Positions 14,701-14,937 of a stretch of DNA of 14,937 nucleotides are shown here, piece by piece. Numbering within the stretch: the stretch's first letter is position 1; the number at the start of each line of letters is the position of its first letter. The notes below the pieces were generated by a model. The model searched no databases and was not told where the DNA came from. It was given only the letters and a program-made list of their open reading frames with translations. This DNA is from an uncultured Caulobacteraceae bacterium. GTDB taxonomy: Bacteria > Pseudomonadota > Alphaproteobacteria > Caulobacterales > Caulobacteraceae. The translations under genes were made by a program, and so were the position numbers. The stretch is from contig CAMLRH010000031.1 in the NCBI GenBank assembly GCA_946482375.1, positions 1 through 14,937 of the forward strand, given 5' to 3'.

Positions 14701-14937
14701 ACGACTACCCCGAAGCCAACGGCGGCGCCGGCATCTACGACGACCTCTCCGGCAACGAGCTGCCGAACTCGCCGCATTGGACGGCGAATATCGGCGCGCA
14801 GTACGGCTTCGAGTTCACCGAGGGCTGGCGGGCCACCCTGCGCGGCGACGCCTACTGGCAGTCGCAGTCATGGGCGCGCGTCTACAACGCCGTCAACGAC
14901 AAGCTGCACGGCTGGTACAACGCCAACCTGTCGCTGT
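11739..14937 (+). CDS. TonB-dependent receptor 3 with STN signalling domain (3' partial)
   Basis: The frame is open from ATG 11739 to the right edge with no stop or frameshift: 1066 residues in the window. GGGGGA (11725-11730) precedes the start by 8 nt. The signal peptide is about 1-30 (MRRRDENLNARLL, hydrophobic core, AMA|Q). The STN domain is about 34-108, the PQSGSAAGDGA linker 111-121, the TonB box VDALIVTAQ 123-131 and the plug about 138-250 with RVEVLRGPQGTLYGRNATAG. The barrel follows. By alignment with TBDR 2 (shared KLHGW-NANLSL) about 55-60 residues are missing, unless it also has an added domain like TBDR 1. Loop cysteines match the other receptors (GKQLC...SQGCKPV, FCDPQIGC, FPC...SCPYIDP, PSNCIAP...FC). 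A distinctive aromatic loop, FWKDPFWYDYYP, lies near 14138-14173. Probable partner of FecR 2 and sigma 2; ligand unknown. Confidence 0.95.
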   Translation, partial: MRRRDENLNARLLCGAAAAVLLMSSAPAMAQDAAPTFNIAAQPLADGLNEFARQSGRPVMFTPEVADRRMTRGASNVSEPELALNMLLADTGLTWRRSGDTFLVMKADAAPQSGSAAGDGAEVDALIVTAQKREEDIQDVPIAISAFTQTALEQQKIEGGFDLLKAIPNVTFSKNNFTSYNFSIRGIGTKAVSATTDPGVAVSFNNIALIQNRLFEQEYFDVERVEVLRGPQGTLYGRNATAGVINVISAKPDMDEFKGFIKGEVGNYDAKRLSAMVNVPLVEDKLAIRLAGALTQRDGYDFNLATENPVNGRELWSARVTLGFNPTDAIRGNLIWERFEEDDNRSRTGKQLCHRDPGPDYAGNTDLSTDPYWLGGQYIEYTPYRKSLFSQGCKPVSLYDTKAFDTPNGLALPFIWVPPLLADIQGANLVGTPILKTGDPYGGRRQSTNLREIDSVRDPIYRARADLVELNVELDIGENLAFFSQTAYNDDQVYSFQDYNRFNTDPIITDTSSWTGFHWLHGIDLDYSGLAPGGYFCDPQIGCTNKMAGFDISKADATQFTQELRLQSDLDGPFNFSAGANYTKFDVLVDYYVMYNVITLIATQPFFNISPANNAIDPQARYFPCNKSGWIAEINGNVDYNDPAASCPYIDPGSLDTMDGEGHNYFRSKNPYKLKSWAAFGELYWNLSDALKVTAGLRYTDDRKTFIPVPTQVLLAKGSWNGGVVNKGYPEDEPIKQHWGEWTGRLGIDWKPDLPWTDDTMVYAFYSRGYKGGGANPPIPGFADFDETLQQLEDMNADPFWKDPFWYDYYPVLPRPERGYTDTFKPEFVDAFEVGAKNSLLGGALTFNTGAFFYDYKDYQVSQIRDRTAVNENFDAQVWGLEFETRFAPSRNLHVIANLGYLDTKIGGGMKSIDIMNRTQSNPDWMLVKPWIQYPSNCIAPTAVVEYWAQQWDAAQSYWTFCNDLGGLLGSLGFQHYDPVLQKPYDVNDYPEANGGAGIYDDLSGNELPNSPHWTANIGAQYGFEFTEGWRATLRGDAYWQSQSWARVYNAVNDKLHGWYNANLSL
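12068..12103 (+). repeat. 36-bp repeat, copy 3 (STN-to-TonB-box linker)
   Basis: Identical at all 36 bases to 261-296 and 6465-6500, encoding the same PQSGSAAGDGA (residues 111-121 of TBDR 3). The flanking STN-domain DNA upstream is strongly diverged between the three genes, so identity rises sharply at this point. Confidence 0.85.

Noticed and set aside
1..14937. CRISPR array, toxin-antitoxin, phage or defence island
   Set aside because: No spaced direct repeats, no short paired genes and no integrase, nuclease or transposase frames are visible; all large frames are receptors and their regulators.

Overview
The window (about 60-65% G+C by eye, dense coding on the + strand only) looks like an alphaproteobacterial chromosome, most likely Caulobacterales or Sphingomonadales. 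The grounds are very large TonB-dependent receptors (TBDRs) with the 'QKREEDIQDVPIAISAFS' plug start, FecI/FecR-type regulators, and an intergenic palindromic repeat of the 'CCCGTCATCC...GGATGACGGG' style common in that class. The species cannot be named from the sequence.

Layout. 1-4386: TBDR 1 (5' end outside the window), which continues in frame past its normal C-terminus into a second, porin-like outer-membrane barrel. 4426-4460: terminator. 4537-6089: ECF sigma factor 1 and FecR-type anti-sigma factor 1, joined by an ATGA overlap. 6151-9483: TBDR 2, with its own promoter whose -35 box contains the fecR1 stop codon. 9518-9550: terminator. 9564-9692: mobile-looking palindromic repeat. 9693-10006: a gap with no gene and one perfect inverted repeat. 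10091-11643: sigma factor 2 and FecR 2, again ATGA-coupled. 11739-14937: TBDR 3, running off the right edge.

How it works. The repeating unit is sigma - fecR - STN-domain receptor - terminator, the arrangement of a cell-surface signalling system like E. coli FecIRA. A ligand bound by the receptor outside is sensed through the periplasmic STN domain by the FecR C-terminal domain. FecR is then processed and frees the sigma factor, which transcribes its own operon and the downstream receptor. The promoters support two separate circuits. The sites before sigma 1 and TBDR 2 share one motif (GGGGGGTAAATC, 11 nt, GCTCTT). Those before sigma 2 and TBDR 3 share another (TTACGGGTGTCGC, then CTCTT/CTCCC). 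TBDR 1 probably has its own sigma/fecR pair just left of the window.

The most notable points are the receptor-porin double-barrel fusion, the private promoter motif of each sigma/receptor pair, a 36-bp element identical in all three receptor genes between the STN domain and TonB box, cysteine pairs conserved in predicted extracellular loops, and homology between cassettes that extends into non-coding DNA. No enzyme or transporter gene in the window identifies the ligands. I see no CRISPR, tRNA, rRNA, phage or defence genes.
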